Shown in pieces: positions 9,058 through 16,815 of a stretch of 64,000 nucleotides of DNA. How positions within the stretch are numbered: position 1 is the stretch's first letter; each line of letters begins with the position of its first letter. Location: contig JAVHVE010000036.1 in the NCBI GenBank assembly GCA_032160705.1, positions 10,130-74,129 of the forward strand, written 5' to 3'. The notes under the pieces were generated by a model. That model saw only the letters and a list, made by a program, of their open reading frames with translations, did no database searches and was not told where the DNA came from. The DNA comes from QHXM01 sp032160705 (GTDB lineage Bacteria > Acidobacteriota > Blastocatellia > Pyrinomonadales > Pyrinomonadaceae). Both the position numbers and the translations under genes were made by a program.

Positions 9058-9310
9058 AGGCGAATGGCTGGCCGACCCCGGCTGCTCCCTTTGTTCAAGG
9101 AAGCAACGCTTGCGATTTTCTTGCGGGCTTCTCCACTTCAGGTCTGTCATGCAAAGCGTGCGAGTTTCAACGGGTGTTGCTGGCCACGTTTTCAATCAAC
9201 GCTCACATTCAAGACCGTCATGGTTTTCTCCCCACTCAAAGACCGTCTTCGTCACTTCGACCCATTTGGCACCGAGTTTTGTGAAGCCGGGGCGGGTCAA
9301 CCATTCGCCT
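9058..9310. other. 253-bp element bounded by imperfect 25-bp inverted repeats
   Basis: Left end 9058-9082 and the reverse complement of the right end 9286-9310 agree at 21 of 25 positions, both beginning AGGCGAATGG and ending CCCCGGC. Inside I see no start-to-stop gene of convincing quality. On the minus strand a short open stretch reads WLTRPGFTKLGAKWVEVTK and continues to a TGA, resembling the tail of a protein, so a gene fragment is possible. TTTTCAG palindromes touch it on both sides. The size and ends suggest a MITE-like insertion, but no clear target duplication is visible. Confidence 0.5.
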
Positions 9311-9402
9311 GTGACAGTTTTCAGTTTTTAGTTTTCAGTTTTCAGATAAAAGCAAAACGCACCTGTTTTAACTGAAAACCGAAAACTAAAAACTGAAAAC
9401 TG
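9308..9402. repeat. Intergenic palindrome, TTTTCAG family (copy 3)
   Basis: Arms of TTTTCAG and CTGAAAAC words around a loop beginning ATAAAAGC. It lies between the 253-bp element and the stop codon of the ECF sigma gene. Confidence 0.8.
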
Positions 9403-9404
9403 CT

Positions 9405-10214
9405 TTACAAAGAACTTCCCAGTCTGCGGCGCAAATCCTGACGACCGCGTGATAATCTTGATTTCACCGTGCCGATGCTGATCTCAAGCGCAGCGGCGAT
9501 TTCTTCGTAGGTCAATCCTTCCACGTCGCGCAGGATGACCACTTCACGGTAGAGCCGACCAAGCGTGCGGAGCGCGCGGCGCAGCGCCATTTCACGCTCG
9601 CGCATGAGCGCCTCCTGTTCAGGATCAATGCCCGTATCCCTCAGGCGTGCGCTGAGCGGCTGGTCGCCCGGCTCGCCTTCCATATCGAGCGAGACGGTCA
9701 CGTCGCGGCGACGCCTGCGCCACCACCGCCAGCGATTGCGCGCTTGATTGATCGCAATCCGGTAAATCCAGGTTTTCAAATCCGCATCGCCACGAAAGTG
9801 GTCAATGCTCTGGAAGACGCGCAGAAACGTCTCCTGCGTCAGATCGCGCGCCTCTTCCCGGTCTTCCGTCAGGCGATAGAGCAAGGCATAGACATCACCT
9901 GAACGTTCCTGCACCAGACGGTCAAAGGCCGCTGCTTCGCCCGCTCGCAATCTTTCAATGAACTGCGCCTCAAAGCCCACAGCGCGCGCCTCGCTTGAGG
10001 GTGCCGCAGCAACCTGCTCCAATTCTTGCCCGCGGAGGGCGATTGGCTCTCCGAAGCTCACGCGTGTCCTCCAGCGGCGGCGGGAAGCGTCCCGGAAGAA
10101 CGTGGTCGCTTCTCTGGCAGTCGAACCGTTAGACACCCTCTGAATGCTCTTTGTTCCAAGATAATCAACGAAGCGCACCCTCTTCGGCGCGAGCGTAACA
10201 CGCACCATAATCAT
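9405..10214 (-). CDS. ECF (sigma-70 family) RNA polymerase sigma factor
   Basis: Region 2 is clear (RLTEDREEARDLTQETFLRV, then FRGDADLKTWIYRIAINQAR), followed by an Arg/Trp-rich linker and region 4 with the helix-turn-helix YEEIAAALEISIGTVKSRLS. These recruit RNA polymerase to a regulon controlled by the anti-sigma partner at 8166-8969. The protein is about 269 residues, against about 190 for most ECF factors. The extra length is an N-terminal basic segment of some 75 residues before region 2, so the true start may lie further in. I use ATG 10214; a TTG at 10220 and an ATG at 10208 are alternatives, and none has a strong ribosome site. Confidence 0.88.
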   Translation of the reverse strand: MIMVRVTLAPKRVRFVDYLGTKSIQRVSNGSTAREATTFFRDASRRRWRTRVSFGEPIALRGQELEQVAAAPSSEARAVGFEAQFIERLRAGEAAAFDRLVQERSGDVYALLYRLTEDREEARDLTQETFLRVFQSIDHFRGDADLKTWIYRIAINQARNRWRWWRRRRRDVTVSLDMEGEPGDQPLSARLRDTGIDPEQEALMREREMALRRALRTLGRLYREVVILRDVEGLTYEEIAAALEISIGTVKSRLSRGRQDLRRRLGSSL

Positions 10215-10339
10215 CGTCAAACTGCTTTAAAGGAGGCTTGCTTGACAAGCTCTCGTGGCGACCGCTAGAGTGTTTCTTTCGGTTTAACCACCATGAAATG
10301 AACGCATCTCACCATGTGTTCTTGCGAGAGGAAGAGGAA

Positions 10340-11152
10340 GTGGCAAAGTATAAAAAGAAGCGTGCACGCGAACTCCGTCACGACAAGTTTCGTGACACCA
10401 CGATGGGACTGGTTGACCGCGCTGCCCACCGGATGGAAGGCAAGGGACGGCGATTTCTTTACGTGCTTGGGGCGCTGATCGCCATTGGCCTGCTAACTTG
10501 GGGCATAATGGCCTGGCGCGGAAACAAGGCGAACGAGGCGCGGCTGGCTCTGGGACGCGCCATCAAGATCGCCGAAGCTCCCGTCGTTGCCACACCTGTG
10601 CCCGGCTCAACCGCTCCCAGTTTCCGCACAGAGAAGGAGCGCTCGCAAAAGGCCGTCGAAGAGTTTCAGAAAGTGGCTGCCAGCTATGGCGGCACGACGG
10701 GAGAGCACGCGCGTTATTTTGCCGCCACCTATCAACTCCATCTTGACCGCGCCAAGGGCATGACGGAACTCGACGCGCTTACCAGAAGCAGTGACGCGGA
10801 AGTTTCCGCGCTCGCCAGATTCGCCCTCGCTCAAGCCAAAGAGGGTGACGCTAAATATGACGAGGCAGCGGCTCTCTACACGGAACTCGCCAGGCAGGGC
10901 AGCACGATTATCACACCGGACACGGCCAACCTGCGCCTGGCATTGGTCTATGTAAAACTCGGCAAGAAACAGGAAGCCGCAGACATCCTGTTCAAGATGG
11001 TCGAGGCCGCGCGCCAGGCCAAAGGTAAGGACGGCAAGCCTGCGCCCCAATCAGGAGCCGTCCGCAAAGCCGCAGATGAACTGGAAAAGCTCGACCCGGC
11101 GCGCTATGCACAACTGACGCCGCCACCTCTACCGCCCAATCTGGCAATGTAA
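10340..11152 (+). CDS. Membrane-anchored tetratricopeptide-type protein
   Basis: A GTG start at 10340 is preceded by a strong purine-rich ribosome site (GAGAGGAAGAGGAA), giving 270 residues. The basic N-terminus (AKYKKKRARELRHDKFRD) is followed by one transmembrane helix (RRFLYVLGALIAIGLLTWGI). A helical periplasmic domain follows with TPR-like spacing, for example DEAAALYTELARQGS and NLRLALVYVKLGKKQEAADI. This N-in, C-out layout resembles YfgM, a helper of membrane protein folding, but similarity is to the architecture only. It is divergent from the ECF sigma gene and followed by a palindrome and the YdjM-like gene. Confidence 0.7.
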   Translation: MAKYKKKRARELRHDKFRDTTMGLVDRAAHRMEGKGRRFLYVLGALIAIGLLTWGIMAWRGNKANEARLALGRAIKIAEAPVVATPVPGSTAPSFRTEKERSQKAVEEFQKVAASYGGTTGEHARYFAATYQLHLDRAKGMTELDALTRSSDAEVSALARFALAQAKEGDAKYDEAAALYTELARQGSTIITPDTANLRLALVYVKLGKKQEAADILFKMVEAARQAKGKDGKPAPQSGAVRKAADELEKLDPARYAQLTPPPLPPNLAM

Positions 11153-11154
11153 AA

Positions 11155-11247
11155 GTCTGGAGTCTGAAGTCTGGAGTCTGGAGTCAAAGACGAAGAACTG
11201 TTTTTGACCAGTTGACTCCAGACTCCAGACTCGTGACTCCAGACTCT
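11155..11247. repeat. Intergenic palindrome, GTCTGGAGTC family
   Basis: The left arm repeats AGTCTGGAGTC; the right arm repeats GACTCCAGACT. The loop holds CAAAGACGAAGAACTG. It begins 2 bp after the stop of the TPR gene and ends just before the next start codon. Confidence 0.8.
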
Positions 11248-11251
11248 TCCA

Positions 11252-12403
11252 ATGGATAACCTGACGCATTCGCTGGTCGGTCTGGCCGCCGCCAAAGCAG
11301 GATTAGAACGTCTCTCGCCGGGAGCAACAGCCGTCTGCGTGCTGGCCGCAAACGCACCTGATCTGGACATCCTGGCTGCTCTCGGCGGAAAGTGGTTTTA
11401 CCTTCATCATCATCGCGGCATCACCCATTCCTTCGTCGGCACGCTCACACTCGCGCTGCTCATTCCCTGTCTCTTCTACGTAGTAGATCGGCTCATCGCA
11501 CGACTTCGCAAACGAGAGCCGCGCGTGCGCTTTGTCGGACTGCTCATCGCTTCCTTAATCGTCAGCGCGAGCCATCCCTTAATGGATTGGACGAATAATT
11601 ACGGCGTGCGGCCATTCCTGCCCTGGAGCGGAGACTGGTATTACGGCGATCTGGTCTTCATCATTGATCCCTGGATTTGGATGGCAGTCGGCGGCGCGGC
11701 GTTCCTGCTAACTTCAAAAAAAACGTGGCAAGCTATTTTCTGGTCAACCCTCGCGCTCATTTTGACGATACTCATTTTCTCCATGCGCCTCGAAAACGCG
11801 GGGCTGCTTTATCCGAATCTTTTCCGCGCGTTATGGATTGCAGGAATCGTCGCTCTTGTGGTCGTTCGATGGACACGACTCGTCCAACCCTGGGGAAGCA
11901 AGGTCGCGCTCGTCGCACTCGCTCTTGTTCTGGTTTACTGGGGCGGGCTGGCAGTCGCGCATCGTTCGGCGTTCTCCGAAGCTCAGGCAATTGCCCAAAA
12001 ATTGTCCGTTGAGCGAGGCGAAACACTCGGACGTGTGGCGGCGATGCCCGTGCTCGCAGACCCTTTTCGCTGGCTGTGCGTCGCCGACACAGAACGCGCA
12101 ACCTACCGTTTCCTGCTCTCGCTGACCGGGGGCGAAGATAAACTCACAGGTGAGGTGGCGCGATTCGAGAAACCGCAGGGGGCGGAAGCCGTTGCGGCAA
12201 AGCGCGCATCAAAGGATGAGCGAGCGCAAATCTTCCTGAGCTTCGCGCGCTTTCCGGCATCAAGTGTCGAGGGAGATTGCCTGAGCGAATTGCTCGTACA
12301 ATTTGCCGACATACGCTACACTGAACCTGGCGCATTGCGGCGCGGAACTTTCTCTCTGGAAGTCCCTGTCACCTGCGATGCTGAAATGGTAAACGAGAAG
12401 TGA
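11252..12403 (+). CDS. YdjM/DUF457-type metal-dependent membrane hydrolase
   Basis: A 383-residue integral membrane protein beginning MDNLTHSLVGLAAAKAGL, the typical opening of this family. Putative metal-binding residues are in DNLTHS, ANAPDLDIL and HHHRGITHSF, and a further conserved histidine and Asp-Trp follow in ASHPLMDWTNNYG. At least five hydrophobic helices follow. The family is predicted to be a membrane-embedded phosphoesterase-like hydrolase; the substrate is unknown. The C-terminal third (from about 250) is soluble and not assigned. Its stop overlaps the next start by 4 nt (GTGA), so the two are probably translated together. Confidence 0.8.
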   Translation: MDNLTHSLVGLAAAKAGLERLSPGATAVCVLAANAPDLDILAALGGKWFYLHHHRGITHSFVGTLTLALLIPCLFYVVDRLIARLRKREPRVRFVGLLIASLIVSASHPLMDWTNNYGVRPFLPWSGDWYYGDLVFIIDPWIWMAVGGAAFLLTSKKTWQAIFWSTLALILTILIFSMRLENAGLLYPNLFRALWIAGIVALVVVRWTRLVQPWGSKVALVALALVLVYWGGLAVAHRSAFSEAQAIAQKLSVERGETLGRVAAMPVLADPFRWLCVADTERATYRFLLSLTGGEDKLTGEVARFEKPQGAEAVAAKRASKDERAQIFLSFARFPASSVEGDCLSELLVQFADIRYTEPGALRRGTFSLEVPVTCDAEMVNEK

Positions 12404-13833
12404 ACGACCACACACAACCGGCAATTCCGAGCGCAGTCGTGGACGCTGCCAAGGAGCGCATCGCGCCGCCCGCGCGTCGTCTGCGGCTTGCCACCGTGCG
12501 CGTCTCGCCCGGAAATTATCTGGCTGCCTCATGTCTGCTGACATTCGTTGCTACCTTGCTCCTGCGCGCTCAATACGACTGGCCTGCGCTCGTCGCAGTC
12601 GCTTTCGCCTGGATCGTCACTCCCGTCCTGGCCTTCACCGACCGCATCAGTTTTGACGGGCACACGCTTTCGCGCAGGGGGCTTGTCCCGCTCTTCATCA
12701 GATTCATCAAGGGTCGCGCGCTGCGTCTGGGAATTGAAGACATCGAGCGCGTCGAGACGAGCGCGGTGCGGACGCTGCGTCGCAACGGGCGCGTGCGCTA
12801 TCGCTATCGCAGCGAAGTGACGGGACGTGGCAGCAGTTTTGTTTTCGCTTCCGGCGGCAACGCCTATCGCCAGATGGTGCGGACGTTGTTTCCGCTCCTG
12901 GGATATGACAAGGTTGATGCGCGCTCATCCGAACTGCGCGATTACCTGACCGATTCGCAGACCCTGCGTTTGAATTTGGAACTGCTGCGCATAGCTTCGC
13001 CCGAAGTGCTGGAAGGAGCGACTTCCAACCTTGAGCACAATGCGAAAAAAGAGATTCATCACAGGCGAGTCGAGGGTGTGACGCCTTCTCCAACTGATGT
13101 CGAGCGCGGGCGGCTGCTTCGTCTCGCCGCCAACGAGCTGCGCGCCGCCGGGCGTCTGCGCGAATCGGCGGAGGCTTTCCGCAGGGCGCTGCTGGTCATC
13201 CCGCAAGACGGCTGGCTAATCTACGAATTTGCGCGCTTTCTTCGCTCGCAGGCAGGCACATCGCACGATTCCCGCCTGCTCCAACGTTCGCGCGCCTGCC
13301 TGCGCCTGGCCGCGCGGCGCGCAGGTGACGACGCCCCGCTTTTTTCACGCATCGGTGAGAGTTTTTACGAATATGGCGAATTGGCGCAGGCGACACGCGC
13401 CTTCGGTCGCGCGCTTGAATTGAACCCACGAGCCTTTCGTGCGGAGATCGGGCTGGCGGAGGTCGCGCTCAGGAACGGCAAGCTGGCGCACGTCATTCAT
13501 CATTACGCCGCGGCGGCGCGCATCGCGCCTGACGAAGCATTAGCGCGCCACGCCCGCCGCGAAGCCGACTACTACGCACTGCTTAATAATGATGATGATT
13601 ACCTGACGGCAGAGCTTCGGCGCATCGGCTGGTTACAGAATTTGCATCGTGCGCGTCTGCTGGCCTCGCGGGTAACGCTGGCCAGCGTCCTGCTCGCGCT
13701 CGCAGGCCCATCCTTTGATGAGTCAATCGAAAGCATCGGCTGGTCTCTGGCCTCTTCTTCGCTCATCGCCTGGCTCAGCGTCACCATCATCTCGCGCTAC
13801 CTTTTGCCGAGACGGAAACCGAGCGCGGAGTAA
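12400..13833 (+). CDS. Membrane protein with PH-like segment and TPR repeats
   Basis: 477 residues from a GTG overlapping the previous stop. Two N-terminal helices (NYLAASCLLTFVATLLL, ALVAVAFAWIVTPVLAF) are followed by a segment like a bacterial PH domain (FDGHTLSRRGLVPLF, IEDIERVETS). The middle holds TPR units (RLRESAEAFRRALLVIP, GELAQATRAFGRALELNP, GKLAHVIHHYAAAARIAP), and two C-terminal helices close the protein. Function is unknown. The overlap suggests it acts with the YdjM-like protein at the inner membrane. Codon use and GC match the neighbours. Confidence 0.65.
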   Translation: MNDHTQPAIPSAVVDAAKERIAPPARRLRLATVRVSPGNYLAASCLLTFVATLLLRAQYDWPALVAVAFAWIVTPVLAFTDRISFDGHTLSRRGLVPLFIRFIKGRALRLGIEDIERVETSAVRTLRRNGRVRYRYRSEVTGRGSSFVFASGGNAYRQMVRTLFPLLGYDKVDARSSELRDYLTDSQTLRLNLELLRIASPEVLEGATSNLEHNAKKEIHHRRVEGVTPSPTDVERGRLLRLAANELRAAGRLRESAEAFRRALLVIPQDGWLIYEFARFLRSQAGTSHDSRLLQRSRACLRLAARRAGDDAPLFSRIGESFYEYGELAQATRAFGRALELNPRAFRAEIGLAEVALRNGKLAHVIHHYAAAARIAPDEALARHARREADYYALLNNDDDYLTAELRRIGWLQNLHRARLLASRVTLASVLLALAGPSFDESIESIGWSLASSSLIAWLSVTIISRYLLPRRKPSAE

Positions 13834-13860
13834 GGCAAAAGTAAAAAGGTAAAGCATGAG

Positions 13861-14065
13861 GAGTCCCGTGAGGGACTCTTTGAAAATAGCCCGGCAAATT
13901 TATTGCTGGGGATAAAGCCGGAAAATAAAACCTGAGTCCCGGAGGGACGACTGAAGAAAGATCCGCTTCTGTTCAGTCGTCCCTCCGGGACTCAATTATT
14001 TTTTACCACTCTGTTTCCCCGCAATAAAGTGCTGGGCTATTCTCAATCGTCCCTGACGGGGCTTG
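13861..14065. repeat. Nested REP-like palindrome
   Basis: The outer arms (13861-13911 and 14017-14065) are imperfect complements carrying GTCCCGTGAGGGAC-type and AATAGCCCGGCA-type words. The centre is a perfect 22-bp stem, 13934-13955 with 13972-13993 (GTCCCGGAGGGACGA), a 16-nt loop and then an AT-rich run. The central hairpin could end transcription of both converging genes. A related hairpin with AGCCCAGC lies at 62627-62692. Confidence 0.8.
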
Positions 14066-14096
14066 AAACCCTGAGCGCGGCGTTTATTACTTTTCC

Positions 14097-15248
14097 CTAT
14101 TCCGTTGATTTCTTAGCGCGGGAGGCCGTGGCTTTCTTGGTCTTAGCTGTGCCGCTCTCTTTCTTTGCGCCTTTTGCTGTTTTGGATTTCGGAGAGACAA
14201 CCGCTTCAACGATCTCGGAAACGGCGGCAGCCGCATCCGTCATGATCTCTCCAACACCTGTCACGATAGCTCCGGCGGTCGCTGCGGCGGCGCGCAAAGG
14301 CTGGTTTGAGGGCTCCGGGTTAAGGAGCGCATCCCAGCGATAGCGCGGCTGCTCGCGCCCCTCTTCCAGACGCTTGAAGACCATCTCGGTGACCGCGTTC
14401 GTCACCCAGTTGTGATAGAACTCGCCAACCGAGATTAGCTCCGCGTCCGGCGCAGGGTTCATAAAATCAATCGCGTAAGGCACACCGTCCTTAATCGCAA
14501 ACTCGACCGTGTTGATGTCGTAGCCCAGGGCGCGGCAGATGGTGCGCACGTCGTTGGTAACGCGCTCGGCCAGTTCCGCCGTCAGGTAGTTCGGATTATT
14601 GATGTACTGCTCACCCGACAGGTAAGACTTCGTCGGGTCATACGGCATAATCATCACCTCTTCCTGCCCGATGCAGTAGCAGCGCACGAACTGGTCGAAG
14701 TGGATGAATTCTTGCAGCGTCATGCAGAGCGTGCCCGTCTGGTCATACTCGTACCAGAGTTCTTCGAGCGTATTGACGCGCGAGACGTTCTTCCAGCCTC
14801 CGCCGTCAAAGGGTTTGAGAATCGCGGGCAGCCCCGTGTAATCAACTATGCCTTGCCAGTCGAGCGGGAATTCCAGATTCCTGAGACTCTCTGTGACGAT
14901 GCCCGGAATGTAATCTTTCTGCGGCAGCAGCACCGTCTTGGGAATGGCGACGCCGAGCTTACGTGCCAGCGCGAAATTGAAGAACTTGTCGTCAGCCGAC
15001 CACCAGAAGGGGTTATTGATGACGAGCGTGCCTTCGAGCGCGGCGCGCTTCAGCATGGCGCGATAAAAGGGGACTTCGTGGGAGATGCGGTCAATGATAA
15101 TGTCGTACTCGCGCCCCTCGTCGTAGCGCACGCCGCCCACCGTGATATATTCGGCGATCACGTCGCCCTGACCCCGTTCGTTGATGCTGCGAATCAGCGC
15201 GTCTGGAAACGTCTTCTCGCGGCCTACCAGAATTCCTACTTTCTTCAT
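14097..15248 (-). CDS. ATP-grasp ligase with Lys/Ala-rich tail
   Basis: About 383 residues from ATG 15248, which has AAAGGA about 10 nt upstream; a TTG six codons earlier is less likely. The N-terminus (MKKVGILVGREKTFPDALI) is a Rossmann-like preATP-grasp domain. ATP-grasp motifs follow: LPAILKPFDGGGWKNV, YDINTVEFAIKDG and AIDFMNPAPDAEL with the Mg-binding Glu/Asn. Such enzymes join a carboxylate to an amine through an acyl phosphate; the substrate is unknown. After residue 325 the chain turns low-complexity and ends in a Lys/Ala/Ser-rich tail (AKKESGTAKTKKATASRAKK) like that of histone H1-type proteins. It may belong with the ligase cluster at 22.8-27.9 kb. Confidence 0.8.
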   Translation of the reverse strand: MKKVGILVGREKTFPDALIRSINERGQGDVIAEYITVGGVRYDEGREYDIIIDRISHEVPFYRAMLKRAALEGTLVINNPFWWSADDKFFNFALARKLGVAIPKTVLLPQKDYIPGIVTESLRNLEFPLDWQGIVDYTGLPAILKPFDGGGWKNVSRVNTLEELWYEYDQTGTLCMTLQEFIHFDQFVRCYCIGQEEVMIMPYDPTKSYLSGEQYINNPNYLTAELAERVTNDVRTICRALGYDINTVEFAIKDGVPYAIDFMNPAPDAELISVGEFYHNWVTNAVTEMVFKRLEEGREQPRYRWDALLNPEPSNQPLRAAAATAGAIVTGVGEIMTDAAAAVSEIVEAVVSPKSKTAKGAKKESGTAKTKKATASRAKKSTE

Positions 15249-15529
15249 AACAGAAGTTCCTTTCAAATAAAGAGCGCGACAGAACTGGCGGAGAAGGGAT
15301 AAATTTATGTCCGCCCGGCACTGTTGACTTGGTTACCCATGTGGAAAACCGTGCACTCTACAAGCCTGCGCGTACAGTTGTCAATCTGAGGCGCACAGCG
15401 ACAACGGGACGAAGTGTGATTATGCAGCTTACAGCCGAATAATATGCGGAATCTACATGTTATACTGCCACACGCTGTATAACTAAAAGTCAGGTTTCTC
15501 TCAGACGACGATTATACTGAGGTACTCTA

Positions 15530-16033
15530 ATGACACCAGAGACCACTGCACTAACAGTCGCAATAATCACCGCAATCATCGGCCCGATAATTACTTACTA
15601 CATCACAAATCGAAAGAAAACCGAGACTTCATCTTATCTCGACGTAGATTATGGAATTAAAATTATTTCTCCGAGAGATGAGTTGATTACGGCTGATTTG
15701 GTAGAGGTAAAAGGAATATATTCAAGGATGCCTCCGCATGAGACCTTGAGAATTTTTACTGTGTCCTCAGACAGAACGTCATATGGTGAAAGATTCTGGC
15801 CGCAAGATACTGTCAGGGAATTTAACCCCGAAACCAAAACTTGGAGGGCGAAAGTACATATTGGTAATCTGCCGAGTAGTGGTTGCGGAATAATTGCAGC
15901 AATCATTAGCCAGCCTGCAACTGTACTCTGGAATTATTACTATAAAGTTGGGCCTCAAATCCATTGGTGGGACATTGAAGGCTGGCCTAGTGATTCTAAA
16001 GTCTGTGATAGAGTCTCAATAAGGAGACCTTGA
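15530..16033 (+). CDS. AT-rich orphan with one N-terminal membrane helix
   Basis: A 167-residue product that I do not recognise. Residues 5-26 form one transmembrane helix (TTALTVAIITAIIGPIITYY), and the rest is a soluble β-rich domain (ITADLVEVKGIYSRMPPHET, then WRAKVHIGNL). The gene is visibly poorer in GC than its neighbours and uses many A/T-ending codons, a sign of recent acquisition. Similar small anchors with a variable soluble domain occur in accessory and defence regions, but no defence motif is seen. The 5' flank has AT-rich promoter-like words (GTTATACTG). Confidence 0.55.
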   Translation: MTPETTALTVAIITAIIGPIITYYITNRKKTETSSYLDVDYGIKIISPRDELITADLVEVKGIYSRMPPHETLRIFTVSSDRTSYGERFWPQDTVREFNPETKTWRAKVHIGNLPSSGCGIIAAIISQPATVLWNYYYKVGPQIHWWDIEGWPSDSKVCDRVSIRRP

Positions 16034-16147
16034 AGCCGGAAATGAAGCTTCACAAGTCATTAGAGCCAACCTCCCTATAGCATAGCTTTCATTGTTAATT
16101 TAACTTACCAAGCCGTAAAATAGTCCTCGAATAACTGAGGGAATATT

Positions 16148-16699
16148 ATGAGCACCCGGACTGAAGCGACGATTGAAGATTTGTACAGCGTGCCGGAAAA
16201 CGGCAAGGCCGAATTGGTCAATGGAGAGATTGTACAAATGCCACCTACTGGAGGTTTGCCCGGTCGTGCGAGCGGCAAAATTTATCGCAGCCTGGATGAT
16301 TATGAACGAGAGACGAAATCCGGCTATGCCTTCCCGGATAATGTCGGCTTTGTCGTCAATCTACCTCATCGCAAGTCTTTCAGTCCCGACGCGGCCTTTT
16401 ACATCGGGGAATTAAAAGGCGGAGATTTTCTCGAAGGCGCTCCCGTTTTTGCCGTCGAGGTGAGAAGCAAGAACGATTATGGAGCGAAAGCCGAGCGCGC
16501 TCTTGAAAGGAAACGATCTGACTATTTTGCTTGCGGGACACTCGTGGTCTGGGATGTTGATGTGTTGCGGGAGAAACTGGTGAGAGTTTACCGCTCCAGT
16601 GACCCCGACAACCCGACAGTCTATCGTGCAGGAGATATAGCAGAAGCAGAGCCAGCCCTGCCGGGTTGGACAATTTCGGTTGACGAGTTCACTCTATGA
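16148..16699 (+). CDS. Uma2 family (DUF820) PD-(D/E)xK endonuclease-like protein
   Basis: A 183-residue protein with the Uma2 pattern: N-terminal EDLYSVPENGKAELVNGEI, then SFSPDAAFY with the first acidic catalytic residue, then APVFAVEVRSKNDYG with the second, then KAERALERKRSDYFACG and the VVWDVDV strand. The fold is that of restriction endonucleases. The family is very common in cyanobacteria and Acidobacteriota, often next to mobile DNA, and its biological role is not settled. ATG start with a GAGGGAAT site just upstream. It lies between the AT-rich orphan and the rRNA methyltransferase, supporting an accessory nature for 15.5-17.4 kb. Confidence 0.85.
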   Translation: MSTRTEATIEDLYSVPENGKAELVNGEIVQMPPTGGLPGRASGKIYRSLDDYERETKSGYAFPDNVGFVVNLPHRKSFSPDAAFYIGELKGGDFLEGAPVFAVEVRSKNDYGAKAERALERKRSDYFACGTLVVWDVDVLREKLVRVYRSSDPDNPTVYRAGDIAEAEPALPGWTISVDEFTL

Positions 16700-16721
16700 A
16701 CCCTTAGAAAGGGCGAGTCAA

Positions 16722-16815
16722 ATGTTAAAGCGAATCCGTGGTAGAACTACCTGATAACTCGACAACGACACCTTCCAAAAGCTTATCGCCCCCTACCGGC
16801 GAGGGGGTGGTGATA
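16722..16815 (+). other. Broken original N-terminus of the rRNA methyltransferase
   Basis: An ATG at 16722 with AAAGGGCGAG just upstream opens a frame reading MLKRIRGRTT, then two in-frame stops (16752-16757), then LDNDTFQKLIAPYRR up to a run of five G (16803-16807). These pieces match the expected N-terminus of KamB/NpmA proteins. Removing one G from the run would fuse them to the downstream VVIDIGTGDG. Either real mutations or sequencing/assembly indels explain this. Confidence 0.6.

Noticed and set aside
8970..9404. A protein gene in the sigma/anti-sigma gap
   Set aside because: Open frames such as 9064-9375 (plus) and the minus-strand 33-codon tail lack start, ribosome site and family similarity.
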